Assembly (NCBI GenBank): GCA_021397835.1
Contig: JAJFZO010000191.1
Span: 1,307,001-1,371,000 of the forward strand
DNA length: 64,000 bases
Direction: 5' to 3'
Origin: Moringa oleifera
Taxonomy: Eukaryota > Streptophyta > Magnoliopsida > Brassicales > Moringaceae
In this document: in pieces, positions 43,001-55,679 of the stretch
How the letters are laid out: each line of letters begins with the position of its first letter
Position numbering within the stretch: position 1 is the first letter of the stretch
Notes under the pieces: model-generated
The model's database searches: none
Told to the model about the DNA's origin: nothing
Seen by the model: only the letters and a program-made list of their open reading frames with translations
Made by a program: the position numbers and the translations under genes

Positions 43001-44444
43001 CTGCTTTCTATATTCATGTGATATTTGGTGAACTTTTTCACTATGCTTACTCCATTTATTTTTGTTAAATTGAGGATAACCAGTTGATGTGATTACACTG
43101 TGGCCTTTGTTCTGAATGGTTCTACTTTTTGTTCATCTTGATTTTGTTGGCTTGGGCAATTGATGTTCTTTTTAACTTGTTGATCTAAAAGTCAGTGGAG
43201 CATGAAAAAGAATAAATTATTTGGTGGAGAAACTGTAAAGATGTGATAGTGTACTATATTTCTGTTAATCCAAAATGTTACTTGACACTTTTTCCCTCCA
43301 TTTATTTGGAAGTGCCTCTTTATCTGGGCATCAGTAGTTTTTACAGCAAACAGAGGATGTGAGTCCACATCAGTTGCTCTCAGTTCTCTAGGATGAAGAG
43401 TAATGGTGATATTTTTAAGAAGACGGTGGGCATTATACTATGTTTGTGTTTCATACTATTGTTGAAGAAGAAAGTATTATTTAAGTTTTACTTTGAAAAA
43501 TTATGTTAGAACTCGGCTCTTTTAATCAAATAGGAGAGCCATAGGTTGTTTTTCATGTTGCCCTATGTTGCAAGCTTGGTGAAATAGATGTTTGATTGTT
43601 TTCATTGTCAGAAGGTTTTAAGATTTAAATCTTGATTACTATAAGGTATAAAACAAAATAAAAGTCTACGAGTGTCATATTCTCAAAGGAAATCTTTTAG
43701 GCATATCCCTTTACTCCCTAAAGAAATATTTGGAAGAAAGGGAAAAACACAACATTTTCGGATAAAAAAAAAAAACAGAAGTATCCAAATAACTTTCTTT
43801 ACAGTGTTTGGCTTGGATGATGGAACTTAGATATCATGTGTGTGCTCATACAGTCACGTGTCTCTGCACACTGGAATGCTCTCCACTGAATTTTTCCCTA
43901 TCCCTTCATTTATCTACAGCGTGATGATTTCTGTTGGGAGTATTATTATGTAGCTTAATATTTTTAAATCTGGCAATGTCTAATCTTCCTATTGTGTGTG
44001 TTTTGTAGGAAAGAATTATGAGAAGGTTTGTGAGATGTGTCATATTACTCTTAACAAAGTAGCTATCTTTGATGACAATGGCACAATTACTCCTGGAGGC
44101 GTGAGGATTGGTAAGTGTTGCTCTCATTAAATGTTGGTTAGCTGTTATATTAACCTTGGTTTTTTTGTCTTAAGCAAGGAGTTTGAGCGATTATTGTGCA
44201 TTTTGTGTCAATCCCATCAGGTACTCCTGCTATGACAACAAGAGGTTGCTTAGAGTCTGATTTTGAGACAATTGCTGATTTTCTCCTCAGAGCAGCACAT
44301 ATTGCAGGTATGGTGCAGCGAGAGCATGGGAAATTCCAAAAGGTCTTTCTGAGGGGCCTTCACAGCAATAAAGATATTTTAGAGCTCCGGACAAGGGTTG
44401 AAATGTTTGCAACTCAGTTTGCATTGCCAGGTTTTGATTTTTGA
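40079..44444 (+). CDS. SHM7: Serine hydroxymethyltransferase, SHM6/SHM7 class
   Basis: PLP enzyme interconverting serine plus tetrahydrofolate with glycine plus 5,10-methylene-THF. Four exons: 40079-41134, 42582-42987, 44009-44110, 44221-44444, joined in phase to 595 residues. The start is ATG 40079 (MDLPSHQQ...), which fits the family's MDL start; the frame is open further upstream without a better start. An N-terminal extension of about 130 residues carries a basic KRRR (96-99), a Ser-rich run and KR (115-116), a possible bipartite nuclear signal. There is no clear transit peptide. The catalytic domain has [29 protein letters not shown], and the PLP-lysine motif [13 protein letters not shown] with Lys near 370. 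The C-terminus is [12 protein letters not shown]. The extension and its lack of an organelle signal place it with Arabidopsis SHM6/SHM7; which of the two is not resolved. Confidence 0.93.
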
Positions 44445-47400
44445 ACTGGTTTTGGAGAGACTTCCTATGGAGGATTCTCATCTTGCATCTTAGACTGGCT
44501 TTTGCTGCTTGTGATAATTATGTCGACTTCACATCTTTCCATAGTGTTTCTTGCTGTAGCCAACCTTCACAAAGTACAGTGCATGAAGGTACAGGGATTT
44601 TGCCTTTTTCACAAAGTGGGATCGTTCTGGTATTCGGCCCTTCCTGCTTTTCCGGCAATTTGTTGCCTGCATGCTGGTGAAAGTGAATTGGCATGTTGCA
44701 ACAGTTCGGCAGTTTTACTTGTTGAATTGGAAAAACATTCTAGGCCAAAGCACTGCGTTAACTACTTCTCATTAGCAGTCCGAGGATTTTGTTGGGTCAA
44801 TATCCCCTCCGATTGCTTATATGTTGTTAACCTGCCCTTGCCAGATAACAATGGTTGCATGTACAGCTCGTCATTTGTTTATCCAATTTCAATTTAATAA
44901 ACTCATTTGTGGAAATGATTATGCGGAAAGCAGGAAACTGGGTTTCCCTTTTTTTTTTCTCTAAATTTTAGTTGTCATAAAAATTCTACTTTTTCTGGAC
45001 GTATACATCAGGCCAAGTCCTGCATTTGTTTTGAGTTATTGTCTGAAGCCTTGTTGGATTGATGTGTTCTGTGAAATTGGACCTTTGTCAACAAGATGAT
45101 CGTATGACCTGAATTATGCTTCAAGCTGGAGATCATAAACCTTCTCGATGTGGGAAAATGGGTTCTGCATAAGCCTATAGGTACTCTGTTGTCAAGGACG
45201 CAAACCAGTTTACTTTGCAGGACTCGGAATGGTGGTGATTGTCAACCTTCCTGTGATTGAGAGGAGCACCTACAGAAAAAGCCTTGTGAGTTTTTAGATT
45301 TCCTTAGTTGTCCAACTTCAATGGTCAGAATTGGATATCAGGTTGAGGTATTAGATTAGAAGATCCAGATCCAACATCAATGTCCAGTGACATTCACTCA
45401 AGCAAAAATGTCTCATATTTTCAGGTTGATGATATCAAACAAAATCTTCTACTCACTTATGGTGGATGGTTCGTGGAAAGGGATGTTCCCATTATACCAT
45501 TGGACTATATTTCTTCTTTCCGGGCCAAAATTGAATGTTGTCCCTTAAATGGCCATTTTAAGTTTTATTTGCACGATTTTATGATGTATGCATAATTGTT
45601 TTTTGGATTGATTTGCTTTGCATAATCGGTCCTGTTATTATGAGCTTTTCCCATTGAAGTGAATGGAACAAGAAACGGAAGGTGGTGCCTCTGTAATGGA
45701 TGGGATTCACAGGAGATACTGATGTTGAGAGCAAAGACTTTGAGCAACTTTCATTGTCAAAAACAGCAACTCTTTCGACACTCAATTGCTTTGAACTCTT
45801 AACAACAACAAGAATCAGACAAAACAAAAGCAACCCCAGAGATTGAAATCTTTTCTTCTCAATTGGGCTTTCTTTTCTTTTCTTTTTATTATTTTCTCAA
45901 AAGGCAAACTTAGGAATCTCTTTCTACATCTCTCCTTGTCCTTTCACCCCTACTTTTCCCATCATTGTTTCACAGCCGGAATGATTAGTCATTTACTATC
46001 ACAACCTCTCTACAGAACCTCCGTGGAAATTTCAAAAGATTTGTTGCGCAAAATATTCTTCTGTAACAAAAGTCACCATTTTGGTTGTCCACCCAAATCT
46101 AAGCAATATAAAACAGAAAAAAAGTATGCCCAACTTCTTCTTCTTCTTCTCCTCCTTTTTTCCACGCAGGCCATCACCAAAAACTGAACTGTTCTGGTTC
46201 ATGTTAACATGGACTCTTTTATCAGCGCACACAGTACACTTCTACTCAAAGCACTGCCTTTTCTTCCTCCTCATCATGAATCCCATTCTGTGTACAACCT
46301 CATATGGGTGTCTTGGGAGCTTAAACTGTACGGCTAACTTCGCTTTTTGCTTAAGAAATTAAATCCTCAATTTAAATTACCCATTTCTCTTTTCTGAATT
46401 TCATCGGTGATGACATTGAAGATGGAGAAATTTGCCTTAACATTGATGACAGGCTTATATACATCTCTGTTTTGTACTGACTTGTTTGTTTGATTTGTCA
46501 CCGGTTCTTCTTTTTCTGCAGAAGAAACATCTGTAAAACCCTTAATACAATGTGAAGCAGGCAAGTCACAGACAAGGTTGACAAGAAGTTGAAAAGGCTG
46601 ACCCACTATAAATACAAATGGACCTCTTTTCTTCATTTTAATTGAATATATAAATGTCACTGTCTCATTTGATTTTTAAATTGTCTTGTAGGAGGGTAGC
46701 ATAATTCTCTTTTTTTGGTGTAATCATTCTTTTCACTTGACGTGAGAAGGATCTACTAGTGCTTTTGGCACAAATTATAAGTTCCAAATAAAACTCTAGC
46801 TACTTTAACATATAAGTCTCCCTCCATTAATCTAGCTTGCATAGTATTCTTAACAGGCTGCATCATATTTTTAATCCCCAGCCAGGACAAATGTTGTTTG
46901 TTTAACAAGAAAATCTGACATTTCCAGTGAATCCATTGGCAATGCCATCTCTCAATTTCAACAGGTAGCCATATATAACTTATGGGTATGGATGGAGAAA
47001 GATACACAGTCTTTAAGCTAATTTTTCCACTGGAATTGCCCATCAACCTCTAGCATATGTATGGTTAGCCATAAAATTAGTGCCAGCTTTGAGCTGATTG
47101 TGCGTGGTATGTTTCTTTGACTACTTTTAGGATGAAGAAGAGGCATCGATATTTTTGTTATGACATATAGGAGTAGATTTCTCTTCATCTAAACAAGGAG
47201 AATTGAGTACAGAGATCTTGCTTTTGATTTTCTTAATTCATTCAGGAAAAGAAAAGAGAAAAGATGGGTTCGCTTTTCATTGAAGCTAATGGCTATCTTA
47301 AAAATATTCTTGTTTCTTATCTTTGAAGAGTAATGTTGCTTTTTCCCAAAGGAAGAATCACATTCCCTTTTCTTGGAGAATTTTCCTATCTGGATTTCAA

Positions 47401-47597
47401 TAGAAAATTATTGAAGCTTCCTTCCAAGCTCTTCAACAGTGTTTGATTTAATCTAATCTCTTGTTAAAAATGGGAGAAACATGAAAGAGAAAAGTGGAGC
47501 TAGCACACTGACACTAACTCTTATCAATTCTTTTCTTCACCTTTTTAAAAACTCTCTCTAGCTATGGCTGCACATGTCCAAACTTTTTCTTCTCTCT
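44445..47597. other. Spacer between SHMT and BYPASS-like genes
   Basis: The first several hundred bases are probably the SHMT 3' UTR (an AATAAA-like word occurs near 44896). The rest has mixed composition with only short frames (for example 44502-44897, 45843-46362, 46367-46660) that lack recognisable domains or consistent splice sites. No RNA gene or transposon was recognised. Confidence 0.5.
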
Positions 47598-48694
47598 TTA
47601 CCTATGAGTGCACATGTCCAAAAGCTTCTTCCTTCCTTCAACTATTTCATCAAAGAAATCATCAATCTGCCCAATTATAGTCTCCACTCCACATCTCAAC
47701 AATCCAAAGCAGCTCTTCAAGTTGTCAAGTTTGTCTTGGATCTGATCGGGTTCTGATAATTCATATTCTACAATTCTTTCCAGTTCCACCTTCAGCTCTT
47801 CTATGGCTACTTTTGCTTCCCTGAACTCGTACAGCACAATCCCTGGCTGCCCACCAACTTGCTCCATCTCATTCGCTACTCTCTGTTGCAGTCTCATCAT
47901 TGACACCATGAAGCCTGACCCAAACATCATGTGTCCCTCGTACACTCCACTGCAGAAGCTTGATTCAGGCCAACAGTATACAAGTCCGCTTAGTAAGATC
48001 ATCAGAAGCAATGAACCAACATTCCTCATTGCATAAAGAACACCTCGGAAGCCATTGAACCCATTGAACTTGGACTCTATGGAGACATTATCATCGAATC
48101 TTAGAGATAATTGCTGTACTCTTGTTTCCATTAAGCTCTTGTTGTCCTCTTCCAACCCTACAATCTCCCGTTGGCAGCCGATGATTGCCCGAATGACCTG
48201 CAGCACAAGAATTGATTCACAACATTATCAGAATATGACATAAGCAACCTTATCTGCATATGAAGGAACGATATTCATTAAAGGTATACAAAGGCTTGGT
48301 GGGTTGAGCTGAAGAGACTGACCTGGCGGAGAAGTTGTGGGTTCAGCCGGTATTGATAAGCATCCATTGAAGTGGCTATATTGGCGCCGGAGGAATAATA
48401 GTTTTCCATGCCAGCCACGCCTGATTTGAGCACATGACAAGCCTCCCAAAGCCTGGAGCTTTCGTCCATGTACTCATCCAGCCATTTTTCACCTACAGGA
48501 AGGTGAAGCTTTTGAACCAAAAGGGTCAACTGAGAATGAAAGGATCGGAGAGAGGAGAGTACTTTCTGGAGAAACTGGATTGACATAAAACTACTTGAAA
48601 GAAATGATTGATCAAGATCATCCAGCCTTTGGGCCAGCAAGTTGTAAAAGCCATTGACAGAAGGAGTAGTAGCAGTGGTGCATGAGGGATCCAT
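47598..48694 (-). CDS. BYPASS1-related (BPS1-like) protein
   Basis: Two exons (complement): 48323-48694 and 47598-48197, joined in phase 0 through GTCAGT...CTGCAG, giving 323 residues. The start ATG 48694 begins [20 protein letters not shown]; the frame upstream is only a CT repeat in the 5' UTR. Visible are [29 protein letters not shown] helices and [22 protein letters not shown], which I recognise from the plant BYPASS family. A hydrophobic segment ([18 protein letters not shown]) could be a membrane span, and a long C-terminal helix ends MCTHR. BPS1 restrains a root-derived mobile signal in Arabidopsis; this paralogue's role is unknown. Family assignment is fairly firm, exact orthology is not. 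Confidence 0.85.
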
Positions 48695-48773
48695 AATGGA
48701 GGGTTCGTCAGAAAACAAAGGAGGGTATGGTTTTCCTTTGTATGCGTGTCTGTTGGGGGCAGAGAGGAGAAGG

Positions 48774-48780
<7 letters not shown>

Positions 48781-48808
<28 letters not shown>
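48781..48808. repeat. (GA)14 microsatellite, CT repeat in the 5' UTR of the BYPASS-like gene
   Basis: An uninterrupted GA run of 28 bases on the plus strand. On the coding strand it is a CT tract about 90-115 bases upstream of the ATG, within the probable 5' leader. Confidence 0.9.
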
Positions 48809-48813
<5 letters not shown>

Positions 48814-48891
48814 GAGATTGATGGGTATTTAAAATGGAAGATGAGAATAAAAGGTGGAGAGACTGTGAATAGGTAACGAGCCCCAGGTTTC

Positions 48892-48897
48892 TATATA
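48892..48897 (-). promoter_or_regulatory. Probable TATA box of the BYPASS-like gene
   Basis: TATATA (minus strand CCATATATAG) lies about 200 bases upstream of ATG 48694, with the CT-rich tract between them. A second TTTAAATA is at about 48826-48833. Inferred from position only. Confidence 0.35.
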
Positions 48898-50980
48898 TGG
48901 CGAAAAAAGAATTGTTGGGTGTCATTATGGGTGTTTCCTATAGAGTGGAGGGGATGATTGGGAATCTCTTGTCTTTCATTTTTTAATGGGCAGAACATGC
49001 ACAGAGAGATAGAGAGAGAGACACGAAAGCTTTCATGGGTCACCTTTTATTATTTTAACTTTCCTGAGAAAACAAGAAAGAAAATGATCAAATGTTGCAG
49101 CCAGAGCAGCTCTTTGTTCTATGAAATGTTAGATTATGTTTCTTCAGGCTGTAAAAGATTGACCACTTTGACTGAGACGAGAGATTCCCCTTCTCGTTCT
49201 TCCATTTTGATTTCGATTTGGTTCTCTCTCTCTCTCACTTTGGCTTCTTCTTCACCTTTTTCCTTTCCTCTTGAAAAATCTTACCAGTTGGGTGATCTTT
49301 CTGGTTCTGCATTTTCCTGTACAGATCCGTATTCTTGCTTTTGTTGGGTTATTTTAGTGAAAGAATGGATGATGAGTAACAATATTTCAATTTTTACAAT
49401 GAAGATTCTTTCTTTTTCAAGACTCAACATTCCATTTCAGGCATTAAATTCCATAATTTCTGTCTCTCATGGAATGTCGAATATTATAATGCTCACACAT
49501 GCAGCCTCTCTGCTTCTTCACAAGTTACTTGAAAGGTCTATTTCTCCATGGGACCATCCTACCACAATCTAAACCCTTCTTAATTCTCTGCAATTCAAAA
49601 GCGTAGGGCAAGAACAACTTTTTTTAAAAAAAAAAAAAATGAGCTCAGATGAAATTAACAGAGCTTGCAAAAGTGGCCAACCCACATCTTTCTCAAGAAA
49701 ATTTTTTGCCCTAATATATATGATTTTTCTTAATTTTCATGAATTTCAACCTAGCTAATAAAATGAGCTTAATCAATTTGGGGAGGGGTGCTGATTATTT
49801 TTGGAGAGGAAACAACTCAGCTCCAAATACATTGTTAGCCCTTTCCATTGATTGCTAGAGATTAATTAATCTTTAAGCAAATTTGAAGTGACAACACCTT
49901 AATCACTTGCTATTTGCTCTAGTCTAGAGGTCAAATTCAATTAGAATGACATTACCTTAATGGCCTAATAATCCAATTGTATTATCAACTTCAATTCGAT
50001 TAAGCTTGTCCATCCCCTAATTGTTTTGACAAGCTTGCTTCTTAAGGATCACTATTTGAAGCACTTGGGTTTATATGTGGCTCTTGAATCCAGTCAAGTC
50101 CCCATCAAAGTGAGATTCCATTCCCATTCCTTGATAAATCAAGTGATTCATTTCTTGATTAATTATCTCTAATTGCCTAGAAATATTATAACGACAAGAT
50201 TTTTGGATTAAGTTGATAAGACAAGTTCTCTTAGTGCGGTTCCTTACTACGTGAAAATGAATGCAAATTAGAGCAATAATTGAGCAGATTTGAACAGAAA
50301 ACCAAATACCCATTTACAAGTTTCTAATTTAATCAGACAATAGATTGTATAAATTAATGCATGCATTTCAAATTTATAAATTTTTGAGGCAAATTCCAAG
50401 AAGATCTCTCTTTCTTCAAAAGAAATCAAATCTTTTCTCCATTTTCTAGTCCATGAACCTGCATGGGAAATGCATGTGTCTCTCCTTGATCTTCAACAAG
50501 GAGGGAGACTCCAAGAAAAGGAACGTGTCTGTTCATCTTATGATCATAATCTCTTTTTTATTTTTTATTTTAATGTCTTCTTTATCTTAAAATTTTATTT
50601 TATTTTATATCAAAAGATCATATTATGTCATTATCAAAAAAATATGCATAAATCGAGATCATCCGTTGGTCTTAACTATACTCATTTTTTTAAAAAATAA
50701 TGATATATAAAAAATTAATAAATTAAATTATAAATATATATATTTTTTCACACTAACATAATAAATTATCAATTTTTTTATTTTTTATTAAAAAACTCAA
50801 GATAGATAAGATCAATAATGATCTTAATTCTAACCAAAAGAAAAGACAGAACATATGCTTTAATTTATTATATATGAATACTGAGAGACTATAAAATATG
50901 TGGCCTAGGTGTCCGCAAAGAGAGTTCTTTCTTTCTCTTTGTCATCTAAATGGATTTTGGAGGCCTTTTAAGTTAATTAA
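48898..50980. other. Spacer between BYPASS-like promoter and AKT2 3' end
   Basis: Upstream flank of the BYPASS-like gene and 3' flank of AKT2. A short plus-strand frame at 48958-49572 shows no recognisable domain. About 50560-50880 is strongly AT-rich. Nothing else was identified. Confidence 0.5.
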
Positions 50981-53900
50981 TCACAGAATCATACTGTGTT
51001 CTTCAACTATGAAAAGCTTATCATCATCTCTAATTACTTCAATGGAGTCGATTTCTGCTCCTCCTTCGTCTGTCACTATTGCATTTCTCGCATCAAACCC
51101 AAACTTCTCCCCTGTTAAATGAATCCATATCGACATCAACAGATTGTCTGAAACGAAACCTAGCTTTAACATCATCTTACAAGCAAAATAATAGTGATTT
51201 TCTGTGTACCTGCGATGTTCTTGAGCTCCTCGACTGAATTTGGCAATCTGATTAGCCTGCCAGCTTCCCTGCAAGCCATCTCTCTCCTCACCAACGGATG
51301 TCCTCTATAAATGCTTACTCTTGCACAAAATCCTCCATTAATGGGTTTATTCCTCAAGCTGCTCTGATCATCTTCTCCTTCAAGCTTTTTCATAACCACT
51401 GCTTCATTGAACGTGCCACAGGGTACAGTAATCCGATGCCCAACTTCTCTCTTTTCCAGCATCTCCTTCAAAGTTGTCGCAGGAAACTCACCAGTATCAA
51501 CTTCACCCACGTCTGCGCCATTCATCACCAGCAGATCAACCATGTCTACGTAGTTCTCCGCCATGGCTATCTGCACCGCCATTAACCCTTGACGATTCTT
51601 TGCATCCACGTTCAGTCCATGTTTCAGTAGCTCTTTCATCACTGTTATGTCGTTTCGTTTCGCAGCAGTGCATAGGAGATCACCGGCTGCGTAAGTGTCA
51701 GATATGGCTGCACAGTGGTACAGGATCCTGAATACAGAGTGGTGCTTCGATGATATTGCGTCCCATAAGGCTGTGTTTCCATTCACGTCTGCCAGGCATC
51801 AAGGCACGTCAAATGGGCGAATTCCTAATTTGGAAAAAGGAATTAAGCCACGAAGAGGGCACTTTACCTTGCAGGTGGACACTACAAGCGTGCTTAAGGA
51901 GTACTAGCACACATTCTTCATGCCCTTCAGATGCTGCTACGTGCTGAGGCATTTATAAGCACAAAGGAAATATTATATCAAGCTTAGATTTTCAATACTT
52001 CTATGGGATTAAATAACTAATGATATGATGTTCAAGCAATGGAAGATCTGAATCTAATGATATGAGTAGCAATTGAAACTTACCAAAGGGGTTCTTCCTT
52101 GGGAGTCCCCAACATCAGGATCCCAGCCTGCTTTGAGAAGCTCATCAAGAATCACAGCACTGCCTGTACTGGCGATGGTGAGCAAATTGAAACCCATGTT
52201 GGGCTCACCCTCTTCTCCTCCACTCTCCACTAGTAAGTCTCCAAAGTTCAGATCCTTGATTTTCTTGTGGTGCTGCAATGGTGATATGATTAAGAACGAA
52301 CCAGTGGAGAAGAAAGCAAAGCCTAGATTACGATAAATAAACCTACTAGTTAACCTGTAGGAAATTCTTGATCATGACAACGTTTTCTTCTGGCTTTGTC
52401 TGCATTGCTTCCATTAGAGCACTTGTTTTGAGCCTTAAGAGCTGGGAAAGCGTCTTGGTTCGGAAAGTGAAGCTTTGAGGCCTGCAGCAAAGTGCCCCAA
52501 CTTCTCCAAACATGTCTTCCGTCTGCAGAGTCCCTAAAACTCTCTCTTTCTCCATATGGTGGTCTATAATCTCCACTTCCCCAGACACAATGATGTAAAC
52601 ATCATCAGGTGATTCATTTTGCATTATAACATCCTCTCTCGGTGGTATGTACTCAGCCTTCATCTTGGCAACCTGAGAAACATAATTGTTTCATCAAGAT
52701 GGACCTTATTAATCAAGAAATCAACAAGGTTAATAAGCCAAAATTCTTACCAGAAGCAAGAGTATTTCCCTGGAGACACCCTTGAAGAGATAGACCTTCT
52801 GCACGGTAGGCAGAAACAGATGCTGGCAAATGCTTTTGCAGATTGATTTAGGTAGCTGCTCAATCAGTTGCTGCTGGTTCAAGCTCTCAGCTTTGAACCT
52901 TAAGCACATGTAAGCCAGTATCTGCTCTTTCAGCCTGGTTGGCAAGTGATTTCTCATCACAAAGTTGGATGCAGCTTCAACACTATTTCTCTGCACAAAA
53001 GAGCAATGCCCATCATTTCATCATCCCTGGAAACTTTCCAGGATTTTTAATTAGCATGAAAGAAAAATGAAATCAACAGAAGGGTACTTACGAATTCCAT
53101 GGTACGTCGAGTCCCTTCCACGACCAAATTTGTCATGTTACCGATCAAGTAAGCTGTTAGGCCAAGATTGAAGAGCATGTAGAAGATTATGAATATCATC
53201 TCCATTGAATTTTCGGCATGGAGGTCACCATAGCCAACTGTGGTCATGGTGGTAGTAGACCAGTAAATTGCAGAGATATATCGGATCCAAAGGCTTGTCT
53301 CTCTGAAATTAGGGATCACTGCCCCTATCCAGGTCCTCCCTTGATGTGGGTATCTGTCTGCTAACAGGTAGTAAAGGCAACCAGCACAATGCACCAGGAA
53401 TAGTGTCACCTGTAAACCAAAACGTTAAAGGCCTCTCATGTCAATTCTCTTAGTTGATTTGATAAAAGGAAGTTGGAATGGAACAAAGTGATCAACAAGT
53501 TTCACTTACACATAGAAGCCTGGTGCATCTGACCCAGAAATAGCTGAACCTGATGTCCTTCTCAAGCCTGGCAGAAGAAGAATATATTAATTAAGAATAT
53601 AAAAATATTATCGGAAGATTAAAGTTATTACAGCTCAAATCATCTGAATCAAATTAGTTTATATGAGATGAAATATGAACCTGGTGAAGAGTTGCTTGAC
53701 TCGCCGGAGTCGCCAGAATCTGAGCAGACCCAATAGGGAGTAGGAGAGCCCCACTTTACTCTTACCAGTGAACCCATAGCCTAATGCCTCAAATGGTAAG
53801 GTTGATGCCACATCCATTAAAAACCATGACGAAAGGTACCTGATTAAATGACGAGAAAACATATATGAACTGCAATTACAAATTAATTCAGATCAACATA

Positions 53901-55679
53901 GAACAATGTTTCCTATAATATAGTCCATTAAGCTTTTCGTTGGCTTAATTCAATTAAAGTTATTAGATAGGGCTTTTTAATTAGGGTAGGGCTGCAGATT
54001 TTTGGCCTTTCCCAAACCAAAATCAAATTCTGTGGGCATCACCATTTGTATCTTTATGGGTAGTAATTATTAATTAATTGAGTCTGGTAGGCACAAAATG
54101 GTGATGTGGGGCAGATAATATGATCATTGCAAATGAGACTAATCCATTAGTTTATAGCTTAAAGTTGCTTCAAAAGTTAGCCCAGGATCAGATTCATGAT
54201 CCACTCGTAGACCAATTTCTTTAATAATTGAATTGAGATGAGAGTTAATTCTTCTTGCTTGGAGAATAGTATATGTTCTTATTATCATTAAAGAAAGGAG
54301 AACAACATGGTGGGTCAAGCACATTAAAAGTATACAATAAAGTTACTATGTACATAGATAATGTCAAAAGAACTTTGGCCCATCAAATTACTCATGCATC
54401 TGAGATCTTGTCCTCCCTTTATCATATTAAAAAAAAAAATTACTAATTATATACCATGCATGTGGCAAGATACTAGTCTATCAAATTCAGAATTAAAATT
54501 TTCTTAAAAAAAGAACCTTTTTATCTTCTAAGTCATATCCTAATCAAATCAACTATATAGAAAGAAATACTTTTTTTTTTTTTTTTTATGTTGAATTGAG
54601 CTGACCTCATAGCGATTTTTCTTGAGTCCTGAACAAGCAACTGGGTTCTTGAATCAATGTATGCCAAGAAAAATGTTAAGACGATGTCGATGGCAAAAAA
54701 GAGATCGACAATGTTGTCTGCTATGTACAAGTTTCTGTTTGGAGAAGAATTCAAGAAGGCAGCTTGGAAGGGGTAAACCCATGCAGAGTAAGCTACCAGA
54801 AGCACCATGAATGACTCCCAACACCTGCACATCCATCACCATGCTCAGCTTGCTTATGGAATTGGTGAAGCAATGTTATCAATAATTCTTTCATTTTTTG
54901 GTCTTTCTGTATTCATTTTTCTGATTAAAATAAGATTGGAGATTTATGATAAGTTCATTTTTTTTTTCTCGACAAAATATACAGAATCACGGGCTTAGGA
55001 GAAAAGGGCATGCAGGATCATCAGAAAAATCTCCAAACAAGGCAAATTAAGCTGAAAGCGGACTGTTTGTTTCTCAAGAAAATGGGTGGAAATTCAGACA
55101 AAAGCCAGAATTGCTCTCAGCTCATTGGCTACAATAATATTCTTTCTGGTTACTGATAATAACCAGAGTACTAGCTCACGTGGGCTTTCGGTAGACCTAT
55201 ATCATGTGGCATGAAAAAATTAAAGAAATATAAAAAAAAAGGAAAGAAAACTCAATGACAGCAGCACGTATATGGCGGCATATGTATGCAGACAGGCTTA
55301 GTTTTCAGATGTACTAACTGAACTGTTCTGGTGGCTCAACAAGAAAGGAGCCAAACATAACCCAAAACCGTGAGATTCTCTGTCTGAATTTGCATTTATC
55401 TTCTCGAAGAAATAGCTAGTTTTTACCAGTAGAGCTACAGTACCTGTATCTTGAATCCATGGGAGAGATGATCCAACCTTTGGACTTTATCTGGTTCTGG
55501 TTGTAGCTTGAAACACCCAACGGAGGGAGAATAAGCTTGGACAGGTTGCTTAAGCTAAGAGACGCGTCTTCCTCTTCATGGCATGGCGCTGCCTCTGCTT
55601 GGCCTGTCTGGTTCTTGCTGCGATCACTCTTCATGTTCGAGCCTAAGTGAGGGTCGTACAGGCCAAACCTCATCTCCAT
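50981..55679 (-). CDS. AKT2: Shaker-type K+ channel AKT2/3
   Basis: Plasma-membrane, weakly rectifying, phloem-type K+ channel. Eleven exons (complement): 55444-55679, 54606-54824, 53681-53839, 53510-53567, 53092-53409, 52751-52990, 52355-52672, 52084-52272, 51868-51943, 51210-51788, 50981-51111, in phase, 840 residues. The N-terminal block [20 protein letters not shown] is characteristic of AKT2 rather than AKT1. S1 is near 80-100 ([19 protein letters not shown]) and S4 is [19 protein letters not shown]. The pore has TTVGYGD with the GYGD filter at 283-286. A cyclic-nucleotide-binding domain (411-516: [25 protein letters not shown]) and ankyrin repeats ([28 protein letters not shown]) follow. 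A KHA domain closes the protein, with last exon [20 protein letters not shown]. The start is ATG 55679; ATG 55673 is a second in-frame Met. No broken frame was seen. Confidence 0.97.

Noticed and set aside
44502..44897. 131-codon frame after the SHMT stop
   Set aside because: No conserved motif, and it overlaps the probable 3' UTR; the protein-like length is likely chance.
48714..48925. Longer N-terminus for the BYPASS-like protein rich in SLSLSL
   Set aside because: It is translation of the CT microsatellite in the 5' leader; the family-like start is the downstream ATG at 48694.
51298..51907. Plus-strand frames antisense to the AKT2 ankyrin/KHA exons
   Set aside because: They mirror a conserved coding exon on the minus strand and have no independent support.
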